Shown here: in pieces, positions 48,546-60,680 of the stretch
Numbering within the stretch: the first letter of the stretch is position 1
Layout of the letters: each line of letters starts with the position of its first letter
Assembly (NCBI GenBank): GCA_029931535.1
Contig: JAQPZY010001626.1
Location: 5,782,501 to 5,846,500, forward strand
DNA length: 64,000 bases
Direction: 5' to 3'
Origin: Margaritifera margaritifera
Lineage: Eukaryota > Mollusca > Bivalvia > Unionida > Margaritiferidae
Notes under the pieces: model-generated
What the model was told of the DNA's origin: nothing
What the model saw: only the letters and a program-made list of their open reading frames with translations
Databases searched by the model: none
Translations under genes and position numbers: made by a program

Positions 48546-48960
48546 AGGTCGGTTTGGTTTTTATTTTAATATAAAACCGAATGCTCTGAAATTGTAAAAT
48601 AATAGTATCATAATTATCTTGTAGAATATTACTGTTCCCACCCATTTTACGGTGATAACAATCACTGATACTAACACTGCTAGAGGTCGGTTTGATTTCC
48701 ATTTTAATATAGATCTAAATGATACAAAATTGTAAAATGCTAGTGTCATAATAAATAATTGTCTTGTGGATTAATACTGTTCCCACAAACACTAATATTA
48801 ACACTGCTAGAGGTCAGTTTGGTTTTCATTTTAATATAAATCCGAATGATATGGAATTGTAAAATACTAGTATCATACTTATATTGTAGATTATCACTGT
48901 TTCCATCCTTTCCACACTGGTAATAACTACTGATACTGACAGTACTAACTCAAGGCGGGG
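48541..48960 (+). repeat. three degenerate tandem copies of the CDS end plus 3' flank
   Basis: The last codons and stop of the inhibitor (ACTGCTAGAGGTC) recur downstream. GCTAGAGGTC starts at 48541, 48679 and 48806, so the units are 138 and 127 bp long. Each unit repeats the stop-proximal coding bases, then GGTTTG, ATTTTAATATA, and a TGTAAAAT..TAGT..CATA segment. The 3' UTR therefore seems to have been built by tandem duplication of the end of the gene. A candidate poly(A) signal AATAAA is at 48750-48755. A second, conserved in both loci, is at 49570-49575. Confidence 0.75.
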
Positions 48961-49455
48961 TTTCCCTCTCCGCATGCAAATTTAGACTGTTCAGAGGCTC
49001 TGGAAATCTTCCTTTCATTTGAATATTAAATCATCCCTTCCAGTATTTATCGTCAACGATTTTGTTGTATGCTAACAAACATAAGGACAAGAAAAATGTT
49101 AGGTAGGTAACATATCCCTTAGTTTCATACCGAGTTTGAATGAAATTTGTGACAGAGCAGATGTATTTGACGGTCATAAAATGTCAGTTTTTATATATAT
49201 AGAAAACACCAAACTTATATAAAATAAGCAAAATTTGTACCAAAAAAAAGCCTGAACTTAAACGTTCTTCGCAACTGTTAATTTATTTTACACTATAATA
49301 AACAAAACATAGATGCCATTTCAACTGCCATTTTGCCTAATAAAACATGAATCGCGTACTACGTGTAGATCTGTTTGAAGACGAAAAAAATGCATTTTTT
49401 TATTGCCTTCTTGTTTTACTGTTTTTAATTTACGAAAACGTATTGTACATTTACA

Positions 49456-49575
49456 GGTGAACATGAATACATCCAAAGAATCAAATGTCATTCGGGTCAA
49501 ATTCGACCAGGCAAAATCCATTTGGTGATGATGTGAATGAGTTTTTGATGAGATTGAATTGAAATGTGAAATAAA
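49456..49575 (+). other. possible terminal exon or 3' end with poly(A) signal, conserved in both inhibitor loci
   Basis: A pyrimidine-containing stretch ending in TTTACAG (to 49456) precedes about 110 bases that end with AATAAA at 49570-49575. The corresponding segment of the second locus (TTTACAG near 61061, AATAAA at 61175-61180) keeps both the acceptor-like site and the hexamer. No convincing reading frame links it to the inhibitor. It may be a 3' UTR exon or simply the distal cleavage site. Confidence 0.35.
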
Positions 49576-49599
49576 CTTTTGTGAACAATTCCTTTATTT

Positions 49600-51345
49600 C
49601 TTCTTTTTATTGCTTGTTGTTTTAAATTGTGTCTTTGCTTTAGAGAAAATTTTCAAAACGTTTTCACAGATCGTTGAGGGTAAAAATGGGAAGCAATTAC
49701 TTAAATATTGTGATTGGAAGAGTCGTATCCCTTTATGGACGGTAATAGGACCGAGATATACATTTTATACATTTTGTTACATACACTAATCTCAGGATAA
49801 TTTTCCAACCATCAAACATTGTCTAATTTCCAGTTTGCACTGCCGCATTCACAGCCACACGAAGGTACATGTCGCAAAAGTCTATTTCTTTTATATCTTG
49901 TCAGCAAAATATACGTGTCATAGGAATAGATAAGGCGCTGACTAGATCAGTAATAATACATATGTACTCTATCATGAGCATTTTCGGACACCTATCTTTA
50001 CAATGAAATATTGAAGAGTTCTACTGCTGCATTTGTCCGCTCTTACAACAGGGTGACTAAACGTTGCTCATTCAAAACTGAACTTATCACGTAGTCACAA
50101 CAAGCACAAGACTGTTCTGTTTACATAACATAAAATGAAATTATATGAAATACATATAGCAAACATGAAATTATGGAATCATGCTGTTCATATTACAGAC
50201 CATATTCGCTAATCAAGGTCATCCATTTACTTTGTTCTACATCCGTGGCATGTGTAGTTAGTCAAAGAGTTTCAACCGTTCCGCTGTCTGATTGTATGCA
50301 GCTGAGAGTAACTGATTAAATCAGATTGATCATTCTAATTATCTTGGAAGATAATAGGGAATAATCATCGCGGTCTCCGTAGACAACAACATGTCGCATG
50401 TTAATTTCCCAAATTTCAAACATACACACAAACGTTTTTCTTCTGAGTCAAGGCAAGTGGAACGTACGGACGTCATCACATTGAATAACCAAGCTGTGTA
50501 TCGAGTTCTGTCTCTTGTCAATTGATTTAGCATACTACGGGAAGTAACTCTTTCATCCGCAAGAGGGCACTTGTTAAAAGTCCTGTTTCTCCAAGCTACA
50601 TATGCCAAATATCAATGTGGAACGAAGTGGATGGACGACCCTTGGTCAAAGAAGATATTAACAAGTATGAAATGATGCTGCTCAGATAAAAGACATGAAA
50701 TAATCATATTGTGCTCTTCACAGACAATAAAACAGACATGAAAATACCATACTGCACTTTAATAGGACATAAACCAAGGGAAAAAATCCTAACACGTCAC
50801 TCCCTCCCATGGGGCAGAGAAAACAGACGGAGTCTCACTATTGCGCAGGCGAAGCCTGGAGTATACCATCTAGCGTTGACCCATAAGCCCACACGACACT
50901 TGACTGGGTCAAACAAGATTTCCACACAGTTGGCACACAGCTCCTGGTTAGACAGCCGTTATTTCTCGGCCAAAAGACCCAGGAAAAATAAGCTGAAATA
51001 TATATCACTGAACCATGTAATGTATTGACGAAATTCTTTTAGCGCATTATGGTACAAACACCTCTAGACATGTTATGAATGCGCGCATAAGAAAAGAGCT
51101 GGCTTACACATTACAAACTGCTCTACGTTCGGAACGACTGTAAAGGATTACATGATAACTAAGTTTACAAGTGAATCTATATATATCAAGAAAAAATTAC
51201 ACGATACTACTAGAAGCTGGAAGTATTTCCATCGTTTAATAAATACACCATTATGAACAATTTCAGTTCGTCTAACAATGTAAAATACTCTGTCAAGTAC
51301 GAATGCTATAAAGAAAGAGGGACAGATACAATTATTATATACCTC
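49600..51345. other. duplicated non-coding flank of the inhibitor locus
   Basis: Aligns with about 61200-63045. No frame is conserved between the two copies without shifts, so I see no gene. Confidence 0.5.
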
Positions 51346-51351
51346 CACAGC

Positions 51352-51640
51352 TGAAAGATATACACTGTCATGAAGGAGACCGCATCCTTACAAAGCTATA
51401 CTCACGTTATATGCCTACACTGAAAGATATACACTGTCATGAAGGAGACCGCATCCTTACAAAGCTATACTCACGTTATATGCCTACACTGAAAGATATA
51501 CACTGTCATGAAGGAGACCGCATCCTTACAAAGCTATACTCACGTTATATGCCTACACTGAAAGATATACACTGTCATGAAGGAGACCGCATCCTTACAA
51601 AGCTATACTCACGTTATATTCCTACACTGAAAGATTCAAG
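51352..51640. repeat. 69-bp minisatellite, 4 full copies plus a partial fifth
   Basis: TGAAAGATATACACTGTCAT starts at 51352, 51421, 51490 and 51559, and a partial unit at 51628, an exact 69-bp period with almost no divergence. One frame repeats every 23 codons. The second locus has a single copy at about 63051-63115, so the expansion is local and recent. Confidence 0.95.
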
Positions 51641-52777
51641 CTATATATATTAAGTATACATGGAGCGAACCATGATTCAAGCTATATATATATTAAATAT
51701 ACATGGAGCGAACCATGAACAGCCACCCCGACCCCACCACCACATAATAAAAAAACCAAGAAAATAAACATGCAGTGAGGTAAATGGGGTCATGATGCGG
51801 ACAACTTGCAGGTGCCATATTAAGTCGGTTAAGTGAGTGTGAGAAAAGCTAACATACGTTGTGATATTTCAATGGAACTAAACCTATAATACGGGTAATG
51901 ATGTACCCTTATTAACAAAGCGATCAACATGAATCAATTACGTTAACATACACTGCAATAGAAACTAATTTTTTTTAATGGCACCTTGATGCTCAGATAT
52001 CCGTAATAACAATGAGAAGGGAGAACATAAAAAGAATGTAAAAAGCACAGTGCAGAAGATAGTCTTGTGTAATATTTTCTGAAACCAAAAGCCGACTCCT
52101 AATTTTTGCGCACTCGTAAGTCGCCTAAAAATATGGCTACCGGCTCTCCTCGATGCACAATTCACCCTCACACACCTGTTGTTTTTGTTTCTTTTTTTAA
52201 AAGAAAACTTCATGATTTTAAAAATAGTAGTAGCAATAATAATATATTGGCTTAGACAAGAATTTTGCTTTATTTATAAAGCACATGTTTTTAATGCAGT
52301 TGTTACATTTCATCAATTAATTTCAGCTATACTTCAAGCTCGCTTCAGTTAGAACGTGAAAATGGCATGAGACAAGAGCGCCAGGAAGAGAACCAGAGAC
52401 TATGGTCATTAACATCAACTCTGAACACAAAATTTTAAAATCCTGTAATAATAATAATAAAAATAATAGTAATAATAATAATATTCAATAACTTTGCTCA
52501 CAATAAAGCAAGAGGATTATAACTGTAAGAATGTAAAATATTGACATGTGGAATAATTTTATTTCATGACATTATAGTTTAGCTTTTTGTTCATGCCATT
52601 TCATGACTATGGTATCGGGATGTATACAAATATCTCGAATCACATGTAATTGATGTTTAATTACATACCTTAGTTTTGTCTAGCAATAGCTCTATATCGA
52701 CTTTAAAACTCAGTCTACAGATCATCCCATCAAGTACTCGTGCAGCACTTATATAAAAGAGTTGGCATCAAGTTTAG

Positions 52778-52920
<143 letters not shown>

Positions 52921-52929
52921 CATTCTTGT

Positions 52930-55130
52930 ATTTGGTGGATATCGAGGACTCGGGTATGGAATCCCGTACCGAGGACATTTGTTCTGGCTATCGTGGAATT
53001 AAAACAGATACAGTTTATGGTAGTTAATTTATAGCAAACGGTAACGTATCGAGGAGGGTACTGTAGGATTAATTCTAAGGAATATCAAATTTCACAATGC
53101 AAGCGAGTGCGCACAGGTTTACACAAATAGTCTGTACTATCCATTGAAACTAAGGACACACATAACTATTGACCAAAACATGGAAACTGTAGACAGTGGG
53201 ACGTCATGAAAACTGGGACTCCCAATATCTTGCGAAGTGAAAATGAAGAATAACATTAATAATCCGTACATTTACGGTTCATCCTCTAAGGGTTAGTGCA
53301 ATCAGACGTAATTGTGGTTCATTTTTTCATCCCAGACAGATCTTTAACCGTTTCCAGAATCAAAAGACAACCACAATATAAATTATCTCATCCCTAGGTA
53401 ATGCATCAGTCGTTAATTGTTACTTGTTACTTCATGCGGCAACACGGCAGCATGAGGATTCCACACAGTTCATACATTTTTTAGACAGAAGCACATGACG
53501 GAGTTTGTAAATAAGCTCAGGTACCAAAACATGTATTGTGCTATTGTAAGTGTGCGTAAATGTATAGTATCAAGAACAATTTATAGATGAAGCCAACCTA
53601 TTCAATTAAATCTGAAAACACCACATAATTTATGAAATCTTAAACTGATTTTTGGTGGTATTATTATTGAGTTTGCTTTCTTTGGATTATATTATTTGTT
53701 TCATAATATTTATTATATATAAAGCTTGTTTGTTAAATTCGACCTAAGAATTTAACGCACGCTTTTACACTGGTCGTCTGTATTATACTTTTGTGTCCCT
53801 TCGAGAAGGAAGGGAACTTAATTAAAACGAAGACTGTTATCTGCACATATAATTCTACAGGCAAGCACACTTGTGACACTTGTCATTTTAAGTGACACTT
53901 CAGATAACCGATATGAAACGAGGATTCATTTTTACTTCAAAAGTAAAATGCCTTTGAATATAATGATCAGACAACGTGTAAATGTAACCGGATTTTTGCA
54001 CAGCGGATTAAAATCTGTTAACAGAAATTTTAAAAAATATATATAAAAAAGTACGATAAGTTTGATGAGATTTTTTAAAATTAACGATAAACGTTGCATC
54101 CAGCAATTACATCAATTATGTTTTAAAACATTGACCACTTGATTTTCATAAGGATTGGAAAGGGGGGGGGGGTGAAGGAGATAGAAGGACAAGGGAAAGC
54201 TGGGACTTTCTTTGGAATATTCCAGCAAATCCTAGCCTCCTACACCAACACCAAACCCCTGAAGATGACTGATAGGCATTGGACATATTTTCTCGTATCC
54301 AGTGAAGAGCCGCCTCTAAATGTTAATATTAAGGTAAAGTGGCAACATTTTGTGAACATATGCAATATTTTGTTGCCAGCAACACGTTGGTCTGGGTATT
54401 ATGAAAATTTAATTGTCACTGATTTCCTAACTTATTCCGCCAAAATCCGCCATGTGAACGATACCACTTGGACCTTTTTGAAATTTCTTTTAGTTTCTTG
54501 CAAGATTTGCGCTTGAAATTGGCGGCAAATAACCACTACAAAATATATAGGAAAAAATGCAAAAGTTAAAAATGTTACTTGTTTACAATGAACCATATAC
54601 TCCAATGTCGGCAAAATATAAACTTGGAACCGATTAGTCCCTATTAATTTGAAAATAATATAAAATGCTTTGTATTGATACCAACTGATGGAGTCATACA
54701 TATAAAGACACATACAATCGCCATCTGTAATGTGGAAAGATGAAGCATGTTTATAAAATACTAGTGTACGCCAAAATTAGTTAAATTTATTAAATGTGAA
54801 TATAAGGTAAATATAACACTTTCGACGGTAAACTTTGGCAATATTTCTTCAAACTCAAAATGAGAGATACGGTGAGAATTAAAAAGAAATCAGTACAAAT
54901 AATTTTAGAAATCGGTAAAAGTAATTTTCAAAAGTCATTTTTCAATAGAAAAGACACATTTATGCAAGGAATAATAAGAAAGTATTAACCTTGAATGCGG
55001 ATAATGTGTATTCTTCCTTGTCTTGCCAAACAGATATGTATGGACTGCAATATAGTCATGAAAAGCCAAATTTATGGCAGACGAAAAAGCGCCTACATCA
55101 TCTAGAATATCTTTGTACTTAAAGGAAACG
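52930..55130. other. single-copy spacer, no recognisable gene
   Basis: The 125-codon frame at 54139-54516 has no family signal, and its minus strand is also partly open. Otherwise stops in all frames. Confidence 0.45.
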
Positions 55131-55132
55131 AG

Positions 55133-55327
55133 CAGTGCTGGATTACCCAATAAGCAAACTACCCAATAAGCACGTGCTTAGGGCACCAGCAAAGCAAGGG
55201 CACCAAAAATGAAATGAGACATTACGGTTTAGTATTTTTTTTTTAATGACATGTGGGGGTGTCGGGTGGGGATGGCACCATAATTTTGTCAGTGCTTAGG
55301 GCCTCTAAAGGTCTTAATCCGGTCCTG
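55133..55327. mobile_element. candidate hAT-type MITE
   Basis: 195 bp with imperfect terminal inverted repeats (CAGTGCTGGATTA at the left, TAATCCGGTCCTG at the right) and internal CACGTGCTTAGGGCACC. CAG..CTG ends and a CAGNGCCGGATTA-like terminus suit non-autonomous hAT elements. The flanking 8-mers match poorly, so the target duplication is unconvincing. Confidence 0.4.
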
Positions 55328-55787
55328 GAACAAGAATATTTATGTTATGTTATGTTTGTATAACACGTATACCCACGCAACATATATGCAGACAGAAATG
55401 TCGAAGTCCCCAAAATTCAAAACCTTATAGAAATATAAAAATTAGAAATATTGCTATAATTGCACGAAAATCTCATCATGTCAGCTACATATGCATGCGA
55501 ACATGCATACCAAATTTCATTTGTCAACCTAGATTGTGTCTTGCTGAATCGCGCTAACAATTTGTTTCTTCATAAAAGTCTAGGTCCAAAAAGCTCAAAA
55601 ATGTGTTAAAAAATTTACAAATTGCTGCAGTGACCTAAAAATAGAATCAAATCGTCTACATGTGCAATCAAACATGCATGTGATGTTTCACTTATCTCTC
55701 TTAAGAGGTTTTTGTTTAATCACCTAATTTCGTAACCAAATCCCTGTCGTTCTAATTATGTATTGCTTGTAACCTTATTCGGAATAA

Positions 55788-55806
55788 CCGTGTGTGTGTG
55801 TGTGTG

Positions 55807-55872
<66 letters not shown>
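55788..55872. repeat. (TG)n/(TA)n microsatellite
   Basis: TG run followed by about 30 TA units. Confidence 0.95.
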
Positions 55873-55875
<3 letters not shown>

Positions 55876-56822
55876 TACAACTCATTTATTAATGCATCTA
55901 TCTCTCCATTAATTCATTTATCTCTCTATTCTTTCTTACATACACCGATTCTACAAACATGTTCATGTAATTATCTATACTGGGTTATAAAATGTTTCTA
56001 TTAATAGAGATCGTTGAATAAACTCATCTGTCAATCTGTCTTTTTGCATCCATCCGATTTCAGAATAAACATATGCTGATTTGTTAAGTACGTGCATCTC
56101 TTCCAAATTTGATTAATCTATTATGAGTTTCAAACTTGATCAATCTCATATGACTTTCTTCTTTTAATCTGAAGAGAGGTGTAATAATCGGTTCACCGAA
56201 ATGTATTCCCAACATTATATATGAGCGAGTAATATCTGCACAATCAGCTCTTACAGAAAGGTGTGCATTTGCCCGAAATCAAACCTCCATTCCCTAATTT
56301 TTCGTTTTGCTTCTGCAATATATATATGTATATTGAAAATCCTCAGACCCCGAAAAAATTTCGGAGTTGAGAGGTTTTCAATTTAATGACGGTTTTGCAG
56401 ATGCGAAAAAGAAATGTTTTTTTTTAACGCCTCTGTGACGGGAGAGAGAGTGCAATTATAAGAGAACATCATTGTCTGTGTGTGTAGGAGTGCACAAAAT
56501 TAAGAAAGCTGCTATTTTCCAAATTTTTTAAAATGAAAATTAGCTGAACAACATACGTTCATTCCGAAAATCATATCCTGTCACATGAATAAATACAGTT
56601 GTACTCGTGATAAATAGCATCTGAGGATTGAGATTATTTTATAACTTTACTATAAGTCCATTAGAATCATGAATAATAATCCATAATGTTTAAATACTCC
56701 GTATAATTCATAATGTTCACAGTACAAGAGCCTGGCTTGAGGAAGGCATTTAGCGTTGTCTGTTTTTTATTTTAAAAAAAAATATATTTAACTAATGTAT
56801 CGTGTGTTAATGACTCCATTTA

Positions 56823-57008
56823 TTATGCCGTAGCTAAATAACGCCCATCCTTAGCAAACGCTAAGTTTTTTAATCTCGGTATAAGAGCTAAAGCTTCAGG
56901 GTATGTCATATCTATGACTGGTGGCACAGAACATAGATTCTCATCATCATATTCATCGCTTTCATCATCGGCCTGATTGCTTTCATGTATACAAATGAAT
57001 AACACCAA
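56823..57008 (-). pseudogene. possible pogo/Tigger-type transposase C-terminal tail
   Basis: An acidic stretch (ADDESDEYDDEN) is followed by VPPVIDMTYPEALALIPRL and a short helix, ending in TAA near 56823. An acidic linker followed by a PEAL-type helical tail is seen at the C-terminus of pogo/CENP-B-like transposases. The catalytic part is absent. The assignment is weak. Confidence 0.25.
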
Positions 57009-58555
57009 TCACAATTGGATAATAAGCAGATACACATAATCTTTTTTCAATGGTTTACCTACAAACATTTAGTTATTAATAATTAAAAGCTGAATCTTTT
57101 CTGGAATATTTTCATATTTTCTGCTCACATGTCTTTATGTAGCTGTACATCTATATATTCTACCAAAATTAGTAATTTAGTTTTCTATACTGTATTAATT
57201 ATTGAGTCGTGAGTTTAAATCTCTGACCACTTTCTTGGTATCCTTGTAATGGGTTCAAGCCACAATGTACAAAACGTAAGACTTTGGTCTAATATTTCCC
57301 TTTTATGTAGCCCACTATCCACATTAAGCCACCTCCTGTTATCTTGCTTTCCTAAAGCACCCCATGTCTTTACAAATGACTAAACTGTACAACGATAAAA
57401 AAAATATCGTGTTTAAATGTAACACACAAAACAATATCAATAACAATACACCGTAGAATCCACTGAACAAAAAGCACATGGACATATACATGCATATTTT
57501 TCATATTCAACGTCACTAAGCATGTTGCGCTATACTTTGTTTAACATTCACCATTAGTGCCAATCGTAACATCCAACAGAACTGAGCGAAATATCTTCTT
57601 CTAAAGTATGTAACTGCTCATATAAATGACCTGATCAGTTTGTAATTTTGTTAAAATTTGTCTTTTTCTTAATTTGAACCACTCTTGCTGGGGGGGGGGG
57701 GGAGTGTCTTCTCACACACCTGAGGAAACACATGCCAACACTACAATAGTTTTCATACTTACAATCAAATTCAATATATATCCCATTAATGCATACATAC
57801 AAGGATTATTTAGGATAATTAGCTAATATCAAGCACTTTTAATTATCTTTAGACTGGCATTAGGAACGAAGGACTGAAAACACCCGAAGATATACACTTT
57901 GGCGGATTAATATTTATAGAACTACACGCGGTGAAAGAAGTGAGGAAAAGAAGTGAGATGTAAACAAGCAAATAAGTCATTTCATAGTATGTATTTCATG
58001 AACGTTTAGGAATTGTCTTCGCTATTAACAGTACAGACCACAACTGTACTTTCTATATGGAAAGTTTGATAGCCATCGTGTTACAGGTATGCGTGTAATA
58101 TGACTGTCGGTCATGGGACTGGCTCGTCTGGAATTCAGTGTTCGCAGGGCTCAATGTATGTGAAAAATTTAATGCTCGTTGCATCTTGCTTAATCTCCAT
58201 GAAACACAATAATTACACTATTGAATAGCTCAGTTCTATCCCAGTGTCGTGATCTATTGCGCGTAAAATGCAATATCAAATTGTCTATTTTAGCTCTTAT
58301 AAATACCTTTTCCTCAAAAGAAATTGTACCTGCATATTTAAATGACAATTTTTAAAGTTACTAATTTATGAGTTCCCACTTATCATGTGCTATACATGAT
58401 TTTTCTCTTTACCACACCCACCCACCCTATGAAGCCTATTCGCATTAGCAATAGCCCTTAAGCGTCAAATTGAAATTTGGGATCGAAATTTGTCTCAGTA
58501 TCTGGAGTTGAGGGGTTACGGTTTACTCTAAAAAAAAATGATGATATTAAAGAAG
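57009..58555. other. spacer between inhibitor loci, no recognisable gene
   Basis: AT-rich, with a G homopolymer near 57692 and stops throughout. Confidence 0.45.

Positions 58556-58628
<73 letters not shown>
58556..58628. repeat. (AT)n microsatellite
   Basis: About 35 units, shortly before the second inhibitor locus begins. Confidence 0.95.
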
Positions 58629-58630
<2 letters not shown>

Positions 58631-59697
58631 ATCATGTGTCATTGACATAAACATATTTCAGATGTGTATGTTCCATCTATCCATCTACCTTTATTTAGCC
58701 AATAAGAATACGATATATAAGAATCCTATAGACCGCCTCAACATATATTTTAACGGAAAAATGCTTTAATTGACATCTAAGGATTGTTTCTTGACTTGTT
58801 ATCGCCTTCATTCTTTAGTGTTGTTTCTCTAAATGATTGTGTTAATAAACAGGCTGTTTTTCTTTAAAAAAAACAATAAGGTCATTAAGTGAACTAATTA
58901 CCACATCCATGTTAATGTTACTTTCCAGGAACTATGAAATGTTCCAATGTAATTACGTTGAGGGGACGTTTCGAAACTAAAAGTGATATTTATAATCATA
59001 TAACACTGTCCAAATACATAATACTCGTTCTTGACTACGAAGGTATAACGAGGTGGTTTATTTGTTGAAACATTTTGACATTATAACAATGTTGAAAAAG
59101 AAACGCCCGCAAGCCACGCACCTGCGTCTTTTGGACGAAATTAAAAACAATAAATGACCCGTGTTTCTTCTCTTTGCCTGTATGCGTGTTCATATAATTG
59201 CCCTGTCTTTCGTCTTTTTTGGCCACTGAGTAATCTTAATCATTCTTATTGTCTTAAATGATAGAAATTTAATCATTAATCCGCGGCGCACCACTGAAAT
59301 CTTTAATTTCTCCTGGTAAACAATACAATCAACATTAAACAACTCTAAACCATCAGGGAAAGAAAAAAAAGGTATGCGTTCATTGTATTATTTCAAGACT
59401 ACCAGTTTTAATCTTATATCAGGGTCCGATTATAAGTAATAATAGACAATAATAGACCAACACGGGATATTCACAAAACCTGAGAAGTAGCGAAAGTCAT
59501 CAACAAACTGATTCACCGACTTCTGCCGTCGTAAGAAAAACATTAACGCGGAGAAAATACTCAAGCGTGTTTACATAGAATTTAAAAAGTCAATAGTATC
59601 CTATTTAATTCACTTTGTGCAATAGTGATCCCTTAATCGTTGAACGAACTGCTGATTTCTATTGACTCGGCACTATATAGTTGATGTGCCGTTACAC

Positions 59698-59812
59698 CAC
59701 ATACATACATACATACATACCTACCTACCTACCTACCTACCTACCTACATACCTACATACATACATACATACATACATACATACATACATACATACATAC
59801 ATACATACATAG
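59698..59812. repeat. (CATA)n/(CTAC)n microsatellite before the second inhibitor exon
   Basis: CATA interrupted by an 8-unit block of CTAC. It sits at the position equivalent to 47996-48042. Confidence 0.95.
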
Positions 59813-60052
59813 TCGAATACACAGATCTTTGGGAGTGTAAGATAGACAAATAGAAGTTTGAAAGTCTTCAAAACACCCAATAGATATATTCCGAAGTTTA
59901 AAGTCTCTAGCTTGAAGGCCTCTTGCCCAGGCCTTATTCAAACCGAATAACTGAATGCGTAAATGAGAAATACGGGTAACGCTATTGTAGCATATATCAC
60001 ATATTGTCATAAAAGAAGGTCAAATAATTACATTTCTTCTTTCCTATTCCAG

Positions 60053-60249
60053 CCGTAGTGTTCAGCAAAAAGTGTAGACGTGATTCGGACTGTTTCGGAA
60101 CCAATTGCCCTAAGGGACAGGAAGTATATTGCCACTTCCGTGAGTGTCACTGCCATGCAGTGCATGAGTGCCACACCGCCTCTGACTGCACGGACGATTG
60201 CCCAGTAGGGTCATCTCCAACCTGCGATAACAATCACTGCCACTGCTAG
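60053..60249 (+). pseudogene. second copy of the 12-Cys inhibitor exon, without a local exon 1 or promoter
   Basis: The acceptor (..CCTATTCCAG, ending 60052), reading phase and stop match 48349-48545. I count two differences in the coding exon, one TGT/TGC (Cys) and one AAC/AAT (Asn), both silent, so the encoded residues are identical with all 12 cysteines. The flanks differ much more often. Upstream, the copy aligns with 46105-46360 and then jumps to 47191 onward. TATA box, signal-peptide exon and donor are missing, with the junction near 58909. On its own it cannot make a secreted product. Because phase and acceptor are intact, it could be spliced to the exon at 46518-46560 as an alternative terminal exon. 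Otherwise it is a recent or gene-converted pseudogene. Confidence 0.75.
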
Positions 60250-60680
60250 AGGTCAGTTTGGTTTTTATTTCAATATAAATCCGAATGCTATGAAATTGTC
60301 AAATAATAGTATCATAATTATCTTGTACATTATTACTGTTCCCACCCATTTTACGGTGATAACAACCACTGATACTAACACTGCTAGAGGTCTGTTTGAT
60401 TTTCATTTTAATATAGATCTAAATGATACAGAATTGTAAAATACTAGTTTCATAATAGATAATTGTCTTGTAGATTAATACTGTTCCCACCTTTTCCACG
60501 GCGATAACAAACACTAATACTAACACTGCTAGAAGTCAGTTTGGTTTTCATTTTAATAAATATCCGAATGATATGGAATTGTAAAATACTAGTATCATAT
60601 TTATATTGTAGATTATCACTGTTTCCACCCTTTCCACACTGGTAATAAATACTGATACTGACAGTACTAACTCAAGGCGG
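60245..60680 (+). repeat. tandem copies of CDS end plus 3' flank at the second inhibitor locus
   Basis: GCTAG-containing unit starts are at 60245, 60383 and 60538 (spacings 138 and 155). The architecture is the same as downstream of 48541, so the triplication predates the duplication of the locus. The AATAAA seen at 48750 is mutated here. Confidence 0.65.

Larger units (their letters stand above)
46105..52135 (+). repeat. older segmental duplication, copy 1 (inhibitor locus)
   Basis: Aligns in direct orientation with 58676 to the window end. Anchors are CTTTATTTAGCCA at 46108 and 58688, the inhibitor exon, GGAATAATCATCGCGGTCT at 50360 and 61992, CACACGACACTTGACTGGG at 50889 and 62509, and GCGCACTCGTAAG near 52110 against GCGCACTCATAAG near 63973. 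Copy 1 alone has the exon 1/TATA segment (46361-47190), an (AT)n tract in the intron and a 69-bp tandem array. Copy 2 alone has a retrotransposon fragment. Divergence outside the exon is clearly higher than in the 1-11 kb duplication. Confidence 0.8.

Noticed and set aside
48406..48702. 98-codon minus-strand frame across the inhibitor exon
   Set aside because: It is a shadow of the cysteine-rich coding exon and its repeated 3' flank.
51352..51640. Array of regular direct repeats that could suggest CRISPR
   Set aside because: Units are contiguous 69-bp repeats without unique spacers, in a eukaryotic context with no cas genes.
54139..54516. 125-codon frame
   Set aside because: No domain, no splice context, and partly open on the other strand. 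Most likely chance.
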